Shown here one piece after another: positions 10,400 to 20,747 of a stretch of 64,000 bases of DNA (the stretch's first letter is position 1; each line of letters begins with the position of its first letter). The stretch comes from Sistotremastrum niveocremeum HHB9708 (taxonomy: Eukaryota; Basidiomycota; Agaricomycetes; Sistotremastrales; Sistotremastraceae). The stretch spans positions 1 through 64,000 of the forward strand of contig KV419403.1 in NCBI GenBank assembly GCA_001630475.1, in the 5' to 3' direction. A program made the translations under genes and the position numbers. Below the pieces are notes generated by a model, which saw only the letters and a program-made list of their open reading frames with translations, did not search any database and was not told where the DNA came from.

Positions 10400-12084
10400 A
10401 TCCCAGGATTTGGATGGGCTAGCTAGCCACTACAGAGTGGAATACGAAGAAACAAGACAAGAGTCGAGGATCTCTGATATCGCCAACGCCTCCAATACAT
10501 ATAATGCATTCACCAGGAACGAGTACAGCCATAGCGAGGACTCGATTATGTAATCGACCGTTCTGTTGTGAACCAAGTCTGTGCGTCGTCGTCAAGACGT
10601 GTTGGGGCGACTCTCCGGGCGAAGCAACTCCACGTTCTAGATTGGAAATGGTATAACACGTTCTGAAGCTTATTTCTGCGCTTATGACAGATGTTTGTGC
10701 ACAGAGTTACTATTCGTGCACTGCAGAGGCGGTGTTCAGGCCTGTGCGCTCACCATGGCTCACAAGACCAGCGAGAGTCAACAGCGCTCTAGACTCGGAA
10801 TATTGACTCTAGGGCTATGACATTGGAAAAATTGGAAGGACAACAGCTCGTAGAAACGACTCGGTACCTCAGCGAACCTAGACTTATCTTAGCGATCTTT
10901 TATTTCGCAGGTTAGACGATCTCGGCATTCTAGAAAAAAGCGCTCGGCTTGGTCTGCTCGGCATTCAAGTTAACCAATTTGGCTTCCCAAACACCTATTT
11001 TCCACGCCTCCTCGATGCTCTGTTCGGCATTCAATTTCGCCACATAGAAGCTGTGACGAAAGCTGGCTTCGATGAGGTGCAGCCCTAGTTCTTCTGGCCA
11101 GAGTCTTGGATCCGTTCTATGCGGGTACCAGACGACATGTCGACAACTTCCAGTTGCGGATCAAAATGAATTGGGAAGAGCAAGAGCCGACGTTCGGAGC
11201 CAAAGTGCTAAGAGATAGATCCTGGATTTAATTCAGGAACGGAGCATCAACAAGACTAGATCTGTGAGAAGGCGTGCTTTGACCGTGTGGCGCGCTCAGT
11301 GGTTGGATCTGGCGATAGAGCAAAGGTAGGTCCGAGCGGTCTAGTCCGCTTAGATAGGGAAGGTCGCTGATTATTGCCAATCACTTGCGAGGAACAAAGC
11401 ACGCTCGGCTAACGCTGAAATTGCGAGAAAAGACGGGCCTGGCCGAGAGTGCTCTGAAGATAATGCAACCGACGTCATAAGGCTCTGATCGCCAGCAGTA
11501 GATTGGCTGCAGCTGGTGGAGAGAAAAAGAAAACACATGGCGGAAAAGGACGGAGCACAACGCGTGATCTCCCGAGGGGTGAATAATATTCGAGACATGC
11601 AAATTGTTCCGGGGTAAACAAAACTGCCCCTGAAAATTCTCCGGGTCGATCAGCAAGCAAATGCGTCATCTCACTCAACCCATCCATTGCTCAGCACTTC
11701 CTACGTCGCGGCCGCCTGCAATATTGCCAAATCTCTGCGCTCGCTGCATGCGACCACTGCCGTCAAGACTGCAAACGGGCAGCATCCGCACGGCTAGCGC
11801 TACCCGGATTCACTGGATAGGGAAACCCGGCGAAATGAGAGTGCGGACCGAGAGAAGCCGCGTGGTCGGATCGGCTTCCGGCGACCCACATCGGGGAAAC
11901 CCTGTCACGTGATGCGCTCGAGCTCCGGGCGAGCCGTCGTTCGCTTTCGCTCTTCTTTTTCCTTCATTTAGGCCTCTCTTGCCACCGCCGACTCTGGTCC
12001 TGCTCCCCCGTCTGCGCCATCATCAAGTGGCCGTACACTATGTACAATTACTAGACTCCCTACTCTCATCGCCCCTCAGTCAGA
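10400..12084. other. Spacer between divergent receptor and Reg1-like genes
   Basis: About 1.7 kb separates the starts of two divergently transcribed genes. I found no coding frame with family resemblance. The CTCGGCATTC string recurs in the middle (about 10920-11035). The last 200 bp before 12085 are pyrimidine-rich on the plus strand, as is common for basidiomycete 5' leaders. The region probably holds both promoters. Confidence 0.45.
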
Positions 12085-14507
12085 ATGGCTGCTAATTACC
12101 TCCCCGTACTTATCAGCTCTGTCAACGTCAACTCCTCTGACGACAGTGAGATAACAACTCTTCCCCATGGCCAAGTCGACTATCTTTCGCACGAATGGCA
12201 GGAGGAGGATGTCTGGCGGTCATGGCGCAACATGACCCGCCAGAAGAACGAGATTGCAAACGGTGCAAGGCTCGAAAACGCCAGTTGGCGTACTTGGTGG
12301 AAGCAGCGAAATGGTCTTAAGACCGTCAGCCCTGAGACTCTGAATTGGTATGTTTTACTCCATATTCGACGACAGCGACCCTGCTCACACTCGCTGCTCG
12401 CTCCAGGCTCAAGGACTCGGACGTCACCTGGCTCTATGGCCCACTCCACACAGCCGCGGATCACCTACCCCGCTCACGTCCACTCTCCGCTCGTTCGAGC
12501 ACCTCTCCTCCCTCGCCTGTAAACCACAGTGCATCCTTGGCCACGCTCCCAGCCCCTCAGCTTCCCAAGCCAATTCTCAAGCACCGCTCTATCGGAGACT
12601 TGCTCTCGTCAGCCCTTCCGCCCAGTCCTCATTTCCAAACCCTCGAGAATATTTCTCCGACCTCTGAGCTTGATTCCAATCCCTTTGAACACACCGACGC
12701 TCTCTCGCGGCCACACCTCTTGCATACAAAGTCTGATTCTAACATATTCAAGCGAAATCCCTTCCGCAAAGAGAGCCCGCCTCGGATCATTGCCGACGGT
12801 CTGTCGCACAGTGATTCGTCCGTGTCAGCTTCACCGCCTTCCCCAGAGACCCTTTCTCAGACTTCCACGCCGCCTCTTGATGCGACATCATTTACTGGTC
12901 CACCAAAGAAACATATTTCTTTCAATACTTTTGTTGAACAATGCATCGCGATTGATAAGCCTTCCAATTCTCCCTCAGCCGCTCATCCGTCGTCCGATAC
13001 TCCCACGGTTCAGCGTGAGTTCGCGCTCCGCGCAGGGCGGACGCGATACCCCACTCAGACTTGGCCTGAGGACGACGAAGACGAGGAAGAGAGCGGACAC
13101 GTTCCCATGCAGGTTGTGGAGGAGAGTGACGATGAAGACGACCAAATCGAGATCAGGACCGCACGTTCCAGGAGTTCAAGCGCCGGCTCAGTGCATCGGC
13201 CTTTCGCTTTCTCCCGTTCGAGCTCGCAGAGGTCCAACACGTCGACCGGCACGAATGGTACTGCGTCCAAGGAGCACGTGACGATTGCGCCTATAGCTCC
13301 GACGATGTTGAAGGCTTCATCGTCGTACGCCCCTTCACCGATTGGTTCGTCAAGCAATCTCCATCCGTCATTGAATTCGTACGCCAGACAACGTCAGCAG
13401 GATCAGCCCTGGGCCGTAGTTGACGAGGATCTTAACGAGGATGTTCCTCTCGTTTGGGTTCCTCCGGTCGGAAGTGGCTACGACCAGCAGATCAGCAGTA
13501 ACTATATTACTGCCGAAGCTAGCCGCCGAACGCATCAGCACTCGCAGAGTCTTGACGCCGACCCGGACGCGAAATACTGGCTCTTTAGCTCTCCTCCGGC
13601 AATCGAAACTCAACCGTCTGGTGATTATTTCGAGAACAGAAGCTCGAGAGACCGGTCGCGTCGAGGCTCCAAGCAGAGCTCCCCTCAGCCATCGCGACGG
13701 GCTTCGACCCCTCGCACAGAGGCGCCGCCTACTTCTTCGCACACTCACAACAACGCCTCCCTTTCTCCTCCCACCACCTCTTCTACGGCCGTCTCTTCCT
13801 CGTCCAGGTCATTCTTGTCTGTCTCTCCGCCATACGTTCGCGAACGTGGGCGAGGACGCAGTATAAGTCCTGATACGTCATTATCAGACGATCATACGAA
13901 GGAGCGTGATGGCGAGAGAGACCGAGGACGGACGATGGTACGGACTCCCAGTTCAGAAGGAGGCAACAGTCGCAGTCGTAGTCGGGACAGACGGTGGGAA
14001 GGCGATGGTGCTCGAAGAGACTCTCCCATTCTCGGGAGCCTGAGTCCAGGCGGAAGCGGTATTATCAGAGAATCTCGTGGTAGAGAGCGGACGCGGAGAA
14101 CAGAGAGAGAGCCTAGCACTGAGAGGGAGAAGACGCAGGATACTGTCGAGGCTCCAGTCACTCCAACTCACGCTGCGCCTATACCCGTGCTCCAACCCTC
14201 CGCATCAGGTACTCCCAATCCCGTCGTGACGAAAGCCCAACCTCCTCCATCAATCGTCACGAGTTCATCATCCGCCACTTCCTCCCCTGCGAAACAACAC
14301 CTCCGTACGAATTCCCTGAACCAAACTCCCCCTCGCATACCAGGGTCTTCCGCCTCTCCCTCTCACTCATCACAATCCCACAATCGTTCGAACTCATCAC
14401 CCATCAACAACGGCCCAGACGCCCTCCACCAGCAGAACGGTTTCGGCGGGAGCCTCGTCGAAATGGTATCCAGCGCTCGTGGATATCTAGGCAGTATGTT
14501 CGGCTGA
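12085..14507 (+). CDS. Reg1-like protein phosphatase 1 regulatory protein (AreA GATA-like / DUF1752 domain)
   Basis: Reg1-type proteins target the PP1 catalytic subunit (Glc7) to the Snf1/AMPK pathway in glucose repression. The N-terminal domain (about residues 40-110) contains WRSWRNMTRQKNEIANGARL and the SWRTWWKQRNGLKTVSPETL block of the DUF1752 family. At about residue 255 is KKHISFNTFVEQCIAID, matching the conserved Reg1 segment; its KHISF is an RVxF-type PP1-docking sequence. One 59-nt intron (12348-12406) splits the codon for the Trp after ETLN, giving about 787 residues. The rest is disordered, rich in Ser/Pro/Arg, with acidic runs at about residue 310 and many SRS/RSRD repeats. It lies alone between two long spacers. 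Confidence 0.85.
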
Positions 14508-15361
14508 TTATTCGAGCCTATTATTGCATATCGCATATTTGGATCCTTGTTCATCCTTTTTCCTCATTACACTTTTTGTGATCACCCTGCGTGCCCGTGT
14601 CGTGTCCCCCATCCATCTTCCCATCTGTTTCTACTTCATTCTGTTACAGTCTGTCATGTCAGTCAAGTCTCTTGTTTATTCGTGGAAAGCTATTTTGTAG
14701 CCTAATGTGATTCGTGCGTTATTTTTGATACTATATTCTGTCCTTGTCTGCCTGTCTCTGTCACTGTCAATGCGTCTCTTGCATGCCATGTACTGAGTAC
14801 ATGTACATCAATCATCAAATCTTGCAAAGCCTAATCTCGGTGTTGAATCTGTGGATACACGCGCCTACAAGGACTCGGAATTGAACTCGAAGAAGTTGCT
14901 TTGGTAGGTCGTGCCTGAGGGTTCTCTGGTAAACTCTGAACAATGTCATACCATTTCTAGAGGCATTTACAGCAAGGCTGATCATGATTTAATTCTTTTG
15001 AGCGCCTGAAATCGATGCTAGCCTGGTTTGGAACTCCTTCGCTTCAAGGGAGCGGCGAGCGCTTTGATTCTTCGCAGTTTAATCAACGTCACATGCACCG
15101 TTTTGCTAGCAGATATCATCGATACAGGGCTGAATGAATTTTATTCGATCAGACAAAAAAGGTTCAATATGTGCCACGATACTATACAAGGAAGCATAAA
15201 CACAGGACTTGGAATACAAACTACACGAGAACGAAACAAGCCCTACAACCTACACTCCAAAACGAACAACCAACCAACCATAAATTCCGCAGTGGACGAC
15301 GTACCGCGAACCATCGTGCCTCTACCCACTCAGACTCGGGTAGAGTCAAGGAGACTGATGC
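14508..15361. other. Convergent 3' spacer
   Basis: This stretch lies between the convergent stop codons of the Reg1-like gene and the first MFS gene. The first 300 bp are T-rich and likely hold the 3' UTR. No gene is apparent in the remainder. Confidence 0.5.
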
Positions 15362-18347
15362 TCATGTAACATACCGATACCCACTCCACGCATCCCCCTT
15401 CTCCCTCTTCGCCTCCTCGACACTTCCAAACCTCCCATTCTTCTCATCTCCCCTCCCTCCCCTCACCTTCCCATCCCCATCCATCCCGAGACCATCACCG
15501 CCCATCGGCGAGTCAGATAAATCGATAATCTCATCCCTCTCCCCCCTCTCCCTCCTTCCATTCTCCCTCACACAGACAATTTTATATATGAGTGAAGCGG
15601 TAAATCCTGTGAGGATGTAGATGAGGACTATGGAGTGGCCTAGACGATACCAGGGGGTGTCTTTTGCGCGGTACTGTTTTTGGTGTTAATGATGCGTCAG
15701 CGTCGTTGTCGTTGTGCAAGTCGTTGTTGTTGGTGGAGGTGGAAGGAGGTGGAAGGGGGGGAGGAGAGGGACGTACGACGTTTGAAGTTACTGCTCCATT
15801 CAAGTTTCCACTAAATAACCGAGCGTCAGCGGGTCTCTGGAATGGAAAGACGATGGGGAGGAAGACGTACAACCCGATACACATAGCAAGTGTCACGCTA
15901 CGTTTATACGACCCTTCCACATTCGCAGATACCCATGCTCTAAACATTGGCACAAATTGCAAAATCAGTATTGATATTCTCGATCGAAGGGAATGAGGGG
16001 AGGAGGCTGACATTGAATTCGCTGTAGAATTTCGATTGATGAGATTATGAGATTAGGAGGAATGAAGACGGGGATGGAGGAGAACGGGAGGAATGAAGAA
16101 AGGAGAGGTGGAGGAGGTGGAGAAAAGGGAGAAGAGAGGGGACATACGAATAGTAGGATACATCCCGCAAGCAGCGAGATAAACCGCGAAATACGACAAG
16201 GCAGGATTTCGGGATATAATCAGAATAATATACCCTACCGCTCCTACGCATCACCCCATCATCAGTCCTCATTCTTCATTTTACAATCGTCCCTTGAAAA
16301 GTGGGATTTACCTATACCGAAGAATAACCTGGATTCAGTCAGTCAGTACGCATATGAACCTGGGAGAATGAGACAGGGGAGAGGGGGCGAGGGCGGAGAG
16401 GAAGAGACGTACATATTCAAATCCCCCCTCCTCCCAAACCGATCCCCCAAAACACCAACGACACAAGTGATAATACACGCCCAGACATAAACGGGTACAG
16501 AGAGGAGGTTTGCGGGTGTTGCTTTGAAGCCTGCCGTTTATCAGGTCTGCATTAGATTCGGTCTTTGATCATGCTGATGAGGGAGAGTGTACCGAGCTAT
16601 AATGTATGTTAGTGGGGAGCGGCGATTTAAGAATGGATTGTGGATGTACCTGATTTATTATACTTGGTGTGAAGAGGGAGAATGCGAATAATGCGCCGTC
16701 GCTATATGCATATATGCGCATCCGTCAGACCGGGATACTCAACCAAGGATCGGACGCACAATCCCATATAAATCAGCACTACCCAGCCCATCAGCCTCGC
16801 AGTCTCGCAGAATTAAAGAAAAGCTAAGGGAAAGAGGGGGAAGGAGGGAGGATGAGGAGGGACGTACTACATATCCATGTCTTATAATCCCTCATACTCT
16901 GTAGGACGTATTTAACACTGAACGGCTCATTTGATGTATTTCGGCCGTCTTCCTGTAACCTATTGATCAAGAATTGACCTACATATATACAGAATTAGTA
17001 AGAATAAGGAGGAGCAGGGGGAGAGGGACTGACGTTCGGGCTCTGTGATGACTGTTGCGCGATCTGGGAAATCTTGGATTATCCAGAAACTTGCGATCCC
17101 AGCTATGATCGTGACGATTCCTACAACGCAGCATCAGCCAACTCCAAATTCCATTCAGATCCAAAAATAAGCTCGAAAAGAAAAGAAAACAATCGAAAAG
17201 AGGGAGAAGAAAGCAAGAAAAAATACGAACCTTCAAGTATGAATATCCAACTCCACCCCCTCTTCCTCCCAACCCCATCCATATTCTCAATAGCAGCAGC
17301 TAACAATCCACCAAATGCGCCTGAGACGGTGGCTGCTGAGAAGAAGAGTGCTATGCGGAGGCCGAGTTCGGAGCGTTTGTACCAGCTATCCATTCCATGA
17401 AGTGGGATATATCCATTAATTTCACGAAGTGGGATGGAAATCGATGGAGGTTAATAGTGGGATTTTAGGAGGGAGGGAGAGGACGGACCAGGATAGATAA
17501 TATGCTACGCCCGGGAAAAGGCCAGCTTCGAAAAAGCCCAATAACCAGCGTGTTCCTACACCATCCATCAATGTCCATCAATGTCCCTCTGTCTACAAGA
17601 GAGGAGGAGGAGGGGAGGGAGGGTGTACCTAAAAGTCCGGCGTAATCGTGTACCAGTCCCTGCACCGTCTATTATCCAATCAGAAATCCCAATCAATCGA
17701 TAAAGTGAAGAAAGGGAGAGGAAGGGGCCTCCCTGCGGTCGGTGGGACGTACCATGCATATACCCCACATCGTCATCAAGAACGAAAGCCAAATCGAAGG
17801 CCTTATTCTCTTGAGGACGATATTACTCGGTACTTCAAACGCCGAATAACTGTCCCGCGCAGCGTTAGTTTTATTCTTAATCGGAGGAGGGGGGAGGGGA
17901 GCCTCCCTGCGGTAGGAAGGAAGGAGTACCTGAAGAAGAAGATTGTGAGAGCGAGGAGGTATTGGGTGTCTGTTATATGCAGGTCTTTTTCCATTCCATA
18001 CAGCTGTCAACATCAGCTCAATATTTCTTTGAAGGGGCGTGGGGGTGGGTGTACCTTTGCATTTCCGATATTACCACCTACAAACATCTATAGCACATTC
18101 AACAGGAATAGAAGGAGGACGTACGATCGAGAAAAGCGAGGAGATAGAGGATGGAAAGCCATGGGACGAGTCTTAGATCAAGCTTGCGTATTAATTTCTT
18201 TTCGTCGATTTCCTGGACATCGTTGGTGGTTATGGGATTTGCTTCCGTCGAAATTCGATCGGTCTTTTCCGATGACTCGCGATCCGATCTTTCTTGCTCT
18301 TGGTCTTGCGACTGTTTCTCTTCAGGTTCTCTGTAGACGTTGTCCAT
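15362..18347 (-). CDS. MFS transporter, anion:cation symporter (allantoate/nicotinate permease) family, intron-rich copy
   Basis: Twelve-span secondary transporter of organic anions or vitamins at the plasma membrane. The spliced protein carries the family signature LRLVPWLSILYLLAFLDR, then GNIGNAK, LYGMEKDLHITDTQYLLALT, FEVPSNIVLKRIRPSIWLSF and WYKRSELGLRIALFFSAATV, and ends in a charged tail with GYRYVT. It aligns end to end with the transporter at 20748-22571. The start at 18347 (MDNVYREPEEK) matches the tail length of the paralog; an upstream in-frame ATG at 18485 is possible. About 15-16 introns are needed, against four in the paralog. Several begin GTACGTCC followed at once by a C/T-rich run, and two (17669-17752 and 17850-17929) share an internal 13-nt block. 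The substrate is unknown. Confidence 0.85.
17727..17739 (-). repeat. 13-nt block shared by neighbouring introns (copy 1)
   Basis: ACCGCAGGGAGGC (minus strand) lies inside the MFS intron 17669-17752 and recurs exactly inside the preceding intron at 17901-17913. In both copies it is followed by a run rich in C and T. The match lies outside splice-site consensus positions, which suggests a shared origin of the two introns. Confidence 0.6.
17901..17913 (-). repeat. 13-nt block shared by neighbouring introns (copy 2)
   Basis: This is the second copy of the intronic block, inside intron 17850-17929 of the same MFS gene. It lies about 25 nt after the donor, as does the other copy (about 15 nt after its donor). 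The corresponding exon position in the paralogous MFS gene has no intron. Confidence 0.6.
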
Positions 18348-18533
18348 CGTGAAGATGTGCCAGAGAAGGAGGAGGAGAGAAGGGATAGTGGAGCCATTCT
18401 TATATCGCTTTCTGTATCTTATCGAAGAAGTCGAAGTCGAAGACGAGCGTGGTAGCACAATTGGGTAAGCACCGGTCTCCCGCATTCAACATCCAACTCG
18501 TCGCAATAAATAAATAAGAATAGATGTAACAAA

Positions 18534-19502
18534 CTACAATTCACAACTCAACGCATCAATCTTTGCTCTAAGCGCATCCAAGCTCCCCTGCGAATTCAAA
18601 ATATCAGCCGGACAATCCTGACACCTCCTCGAACTCGCACTGCTCATCGCAGCCTTTGCACTCCTCGCCACAAACGCCGGCGAAAACACCACCCCCGTCC
18701 CAGGACGCTTATCCAATTCCTCAAACGCTCTACTCTCCCAATCATTCCACCATGCACTAGGATATACACTACTCCCTCCATTAACGAGATGTGTAGCGTT
18801 GCAGCCTGGGCATTTGAAATTTGCCCTAGCGGAATGGATTATCTCTTTTGCGAGGGATGAACGACGTTGATGGAGGCGGAGGAGACGGTAGAATGAGTGG
18901 GCGGAGATGTGGTGCAGGGAGGGAGTGAGGGGCATTTCGAGGAGGGAGAGTGTGAATGTGTGGGGTATTATGAGGGTTATTTCGGGGGATAGGGAATGGC
19001 GGACTGCGATGCAGAAAAGGCGGAATGGGTCGCTGGAAGTGAATTGGGGGGAGAGGAGGAGGGAGCGGAGAGAGTGGAGAGGGCCTGAGAGGTCGTATTT
19101 GATGGAAGTGGCGATGAGGGCGTCGAGGGTTGATAGAGAGCGGATGGGGGGGTCGGGGATGGGGTAGATGAAGCGGAGGAGGAGGTCGATTAGGTTACTT
19201 TCTTCGGGGATGTCGATTGTTGATGACGGGGAGGGGAGAGTGAACATTGTTGCGAAGAATGGACTGGCTTCGGATAGGATTCGAGAAAAGACTTTGAATT
19301 CGACATTGTCTGATGTTTTGAGTGTAATGTCTGCGTCGGGCGAAGTGAACAGGGAGTCGGAAAGAGACTCGGACACTTTGGAGGTGGTGGATGAGGATGT
19401 GGAGAGCGGGATAGAGTCTGGATGTTGTAATTGCAATGCACTGAGCTGAGCCTGCAATTGGGCAAGTTGGTTGAGAACAGTGCGTAGGTCGTCGGAGGAC
19501 AT
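18534..19502 (-). CDS. BTB/POZ-domain protein with C-terminal paired CxxC motifs
   Basis: An uninterrupted 322-residue frame with no intron. After a short N-terminal glutamine/leucine-rich helix comes a BTB fold from about residue 50: DADITLKTSDNVEFKVFSRI, then LSEASPFFATMF and LLLRFIYPIPDPPI. BTB domains mediate dimerisation and often cullin-3 binding. This is the basidiomycete stand-alone type, not a kelch or zinc-finger transcription factor. The C-terminus has CPGC (about residue 230) and RRCQDC (about residue 295), four cysteines that could bind one metal ion. The start is 67 bp from that of the divergent NmrA-like gene. The function is not known. Confidence 0.85.
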   Translation of the reverse strand: MSSDDLRTVLNQLAQLQAQLSALQLQHPDSIPLSTSSSTTSKVSESLSDSLFTSPDADITLKTSDNVEFKVFSRILSEASPFFATMFTLPSPSSTIDIPEESNLIDLLLRFIYPIPDPPIRSLSTLDALIATSIKYDLSGPLHSLRSLLLSPQFTSSDPFRLFCIAVRHSLSPEITLIIPHTFTLSLLEMPLTPSLHHISAHSFYRLLRLHQRRSSLAKEIIHSARANFKCPGCNATHLVNGGSSVYPSAWWNDWESRAFEELDKRPGTGVVFSPAFVARSAKAAMSSASSRRCQDCPADILNSQGSLDALRAKIDALSCEL

Positions 19503-19569
19503 GGAGGAAGAACCAAAGAGGCGTCAGTGACGACATCCACCTCGCTCTTACTCATCTTCTCTCCTAACG
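19503..19569. promoter_or_regulatory. 67-bp divergent promoter between BTB and NmrA-like genes
   Basis: The two start codons face away from each other across only 67 bp, so core promoter and 5' UTR signals must overlap the space or the coding regions. I see no clear TATA box. Shared or coupled regulation is a reasonable inference. Confidence 0.5.
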
Positions 19570-20564
19570 ATGAAGATCATTCTGACTGGCACAACTGGAA
19601 AACTCGGTTCTCGAGTGCTTGCTCACATCCAAGCCTTGCTCCGGGACACAACCCACTCTCTCATCATTTCCGTCTACAACCCTGACAAGGGTCCCGAGCT
19701 AGCAGATCGAACTGCTTACGAAATCCGCAGAGGAAACTTTTCCCAACCTGCGAGCCTCGACTCTGCGTTCAAAGGCGGAGATATTTTGCTTCTGATCAGC
19801 TATCCGTCTATTGCGAATGAGCTCAGAGTCAAGGTACGCGAACAATAGAAAAAAGCTTGGTGATATGATGATTGATGATGAAGCAGAATCACAAAAATGC
19901 CATAGACGCCGCTATCCGCCAAGGCGTCAAACACATCTTCTACACCTCCCTCGCCTTTGCCGGTCCTCCCTCGTCCTCCTCCTCAAGCGCAGCCGTAATG
20001 CAAGCCCACCTCTCCACCGAAGCCTACCTTCGTTCCACTCTCGCAAAGACAGAGATTAAATACACGATAATCCGCGAAGGCCTGTACACGGAATCATGGC
20101 CTCTCTATCTAGGCTTCGTAGATCCGAAAGCTGGCGAACGCGAAGCTATTGTGCCTGAAAGTGGAGGAAGGGGAATAGCGTGGGCCAAGAGAGATGAATT
20201 GGGCGAAGCGACTGCCCGGTTGATTGTGGACGCGGCTAATGCACCCTCTGGATTTGCATATGCTGACAAAACGATCCTGCTGACCGGTCCTCGAGCGCTC
20301 TCATTGGAGGATACAGCAAGGATCATCTCGAAGCATCTGACACATCCTTTTGTAGTCCGGACCGTCTCTGTGGAGGAGTTTGTTAGGCCTGGAGGGAAGA
20401 TGCATGAAAAGCTGGGAGAGGAGTGGGCGGGGATGTGGGCTACTACGTATGGTGCTATTGCGGAGGGGGAGACTGACGTTGTGGATGAGACGCTGGAGAA
20501 GATTCTGGGGAGGAAGCCTGAGAGTGTAGAGAGGACACTCGAGACAGAGTTTGCCAGTGCCTAG
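19570..20564 (+). CDS. NmrA-like NAD(P)-binding oxidoreductase
   Basis: A Rossmann-fold protein of the NmrA / quinone-oxidoreductase-2-like atypical SDR group. The N-terminus MKIILTGTTGKLGSRVLAHI has the GxxGxxG nucleotide-binding motif. Later motifs include DILLLISYPS, AIDAAIRQGVKHIFYTSLAF, YTIIREGLYTESWP and the DKTILLTGPRALSLEDTA segment seen in NmrA-type proteins. One intron of about 53 nt follows ELRVK and restores the frame, giving about 314 residues, the normal size. Members act as NAD(P)H-dependent reductases or redox sensors; the substrate is not evident. It lies divergently beside the BTB gene and 183 bp upstream of the second MFS transporter. Confidence 0.88.
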
Positions 20565-20692
20565 CGTGTACCTAGTGTAGCGTGTGGGGAAGCGTGAGAA
20601 GCCGGATGCCGATTGCCGAGATCAACAAAGGAGATCGAGATTGAGACCGTCGGCGTCATTGCTTCTCTCAGCCGTTCTTGTGACTTCCTACT

Positions 20693-20699
20693 TATAAAA
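20693..20699 (+). promoter_or_regulatory. TATA box of the second MFS gene
   Basis: TATAAAA lies 49 bp before the ATG at 20748 and is followed by a CT-rich leader, a common arrangement for fungal core promoters. Confidence 0.55.
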
Positions 20700-20747
20700 C
20701 CTCATGCTCTCACTCCCCAGCCAGACTCAGCCCCAGCCCCAGGAAAC

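Noticed and set aside
12345-12522. Reading the first Reg1 exon straight through to 12522, or starting the long frame at 12345
   Set aside because: A clean 59-nt GT-AG intron (12348-12406) joins the DUF1752 halves in frame, so both alternatives cut the domain.
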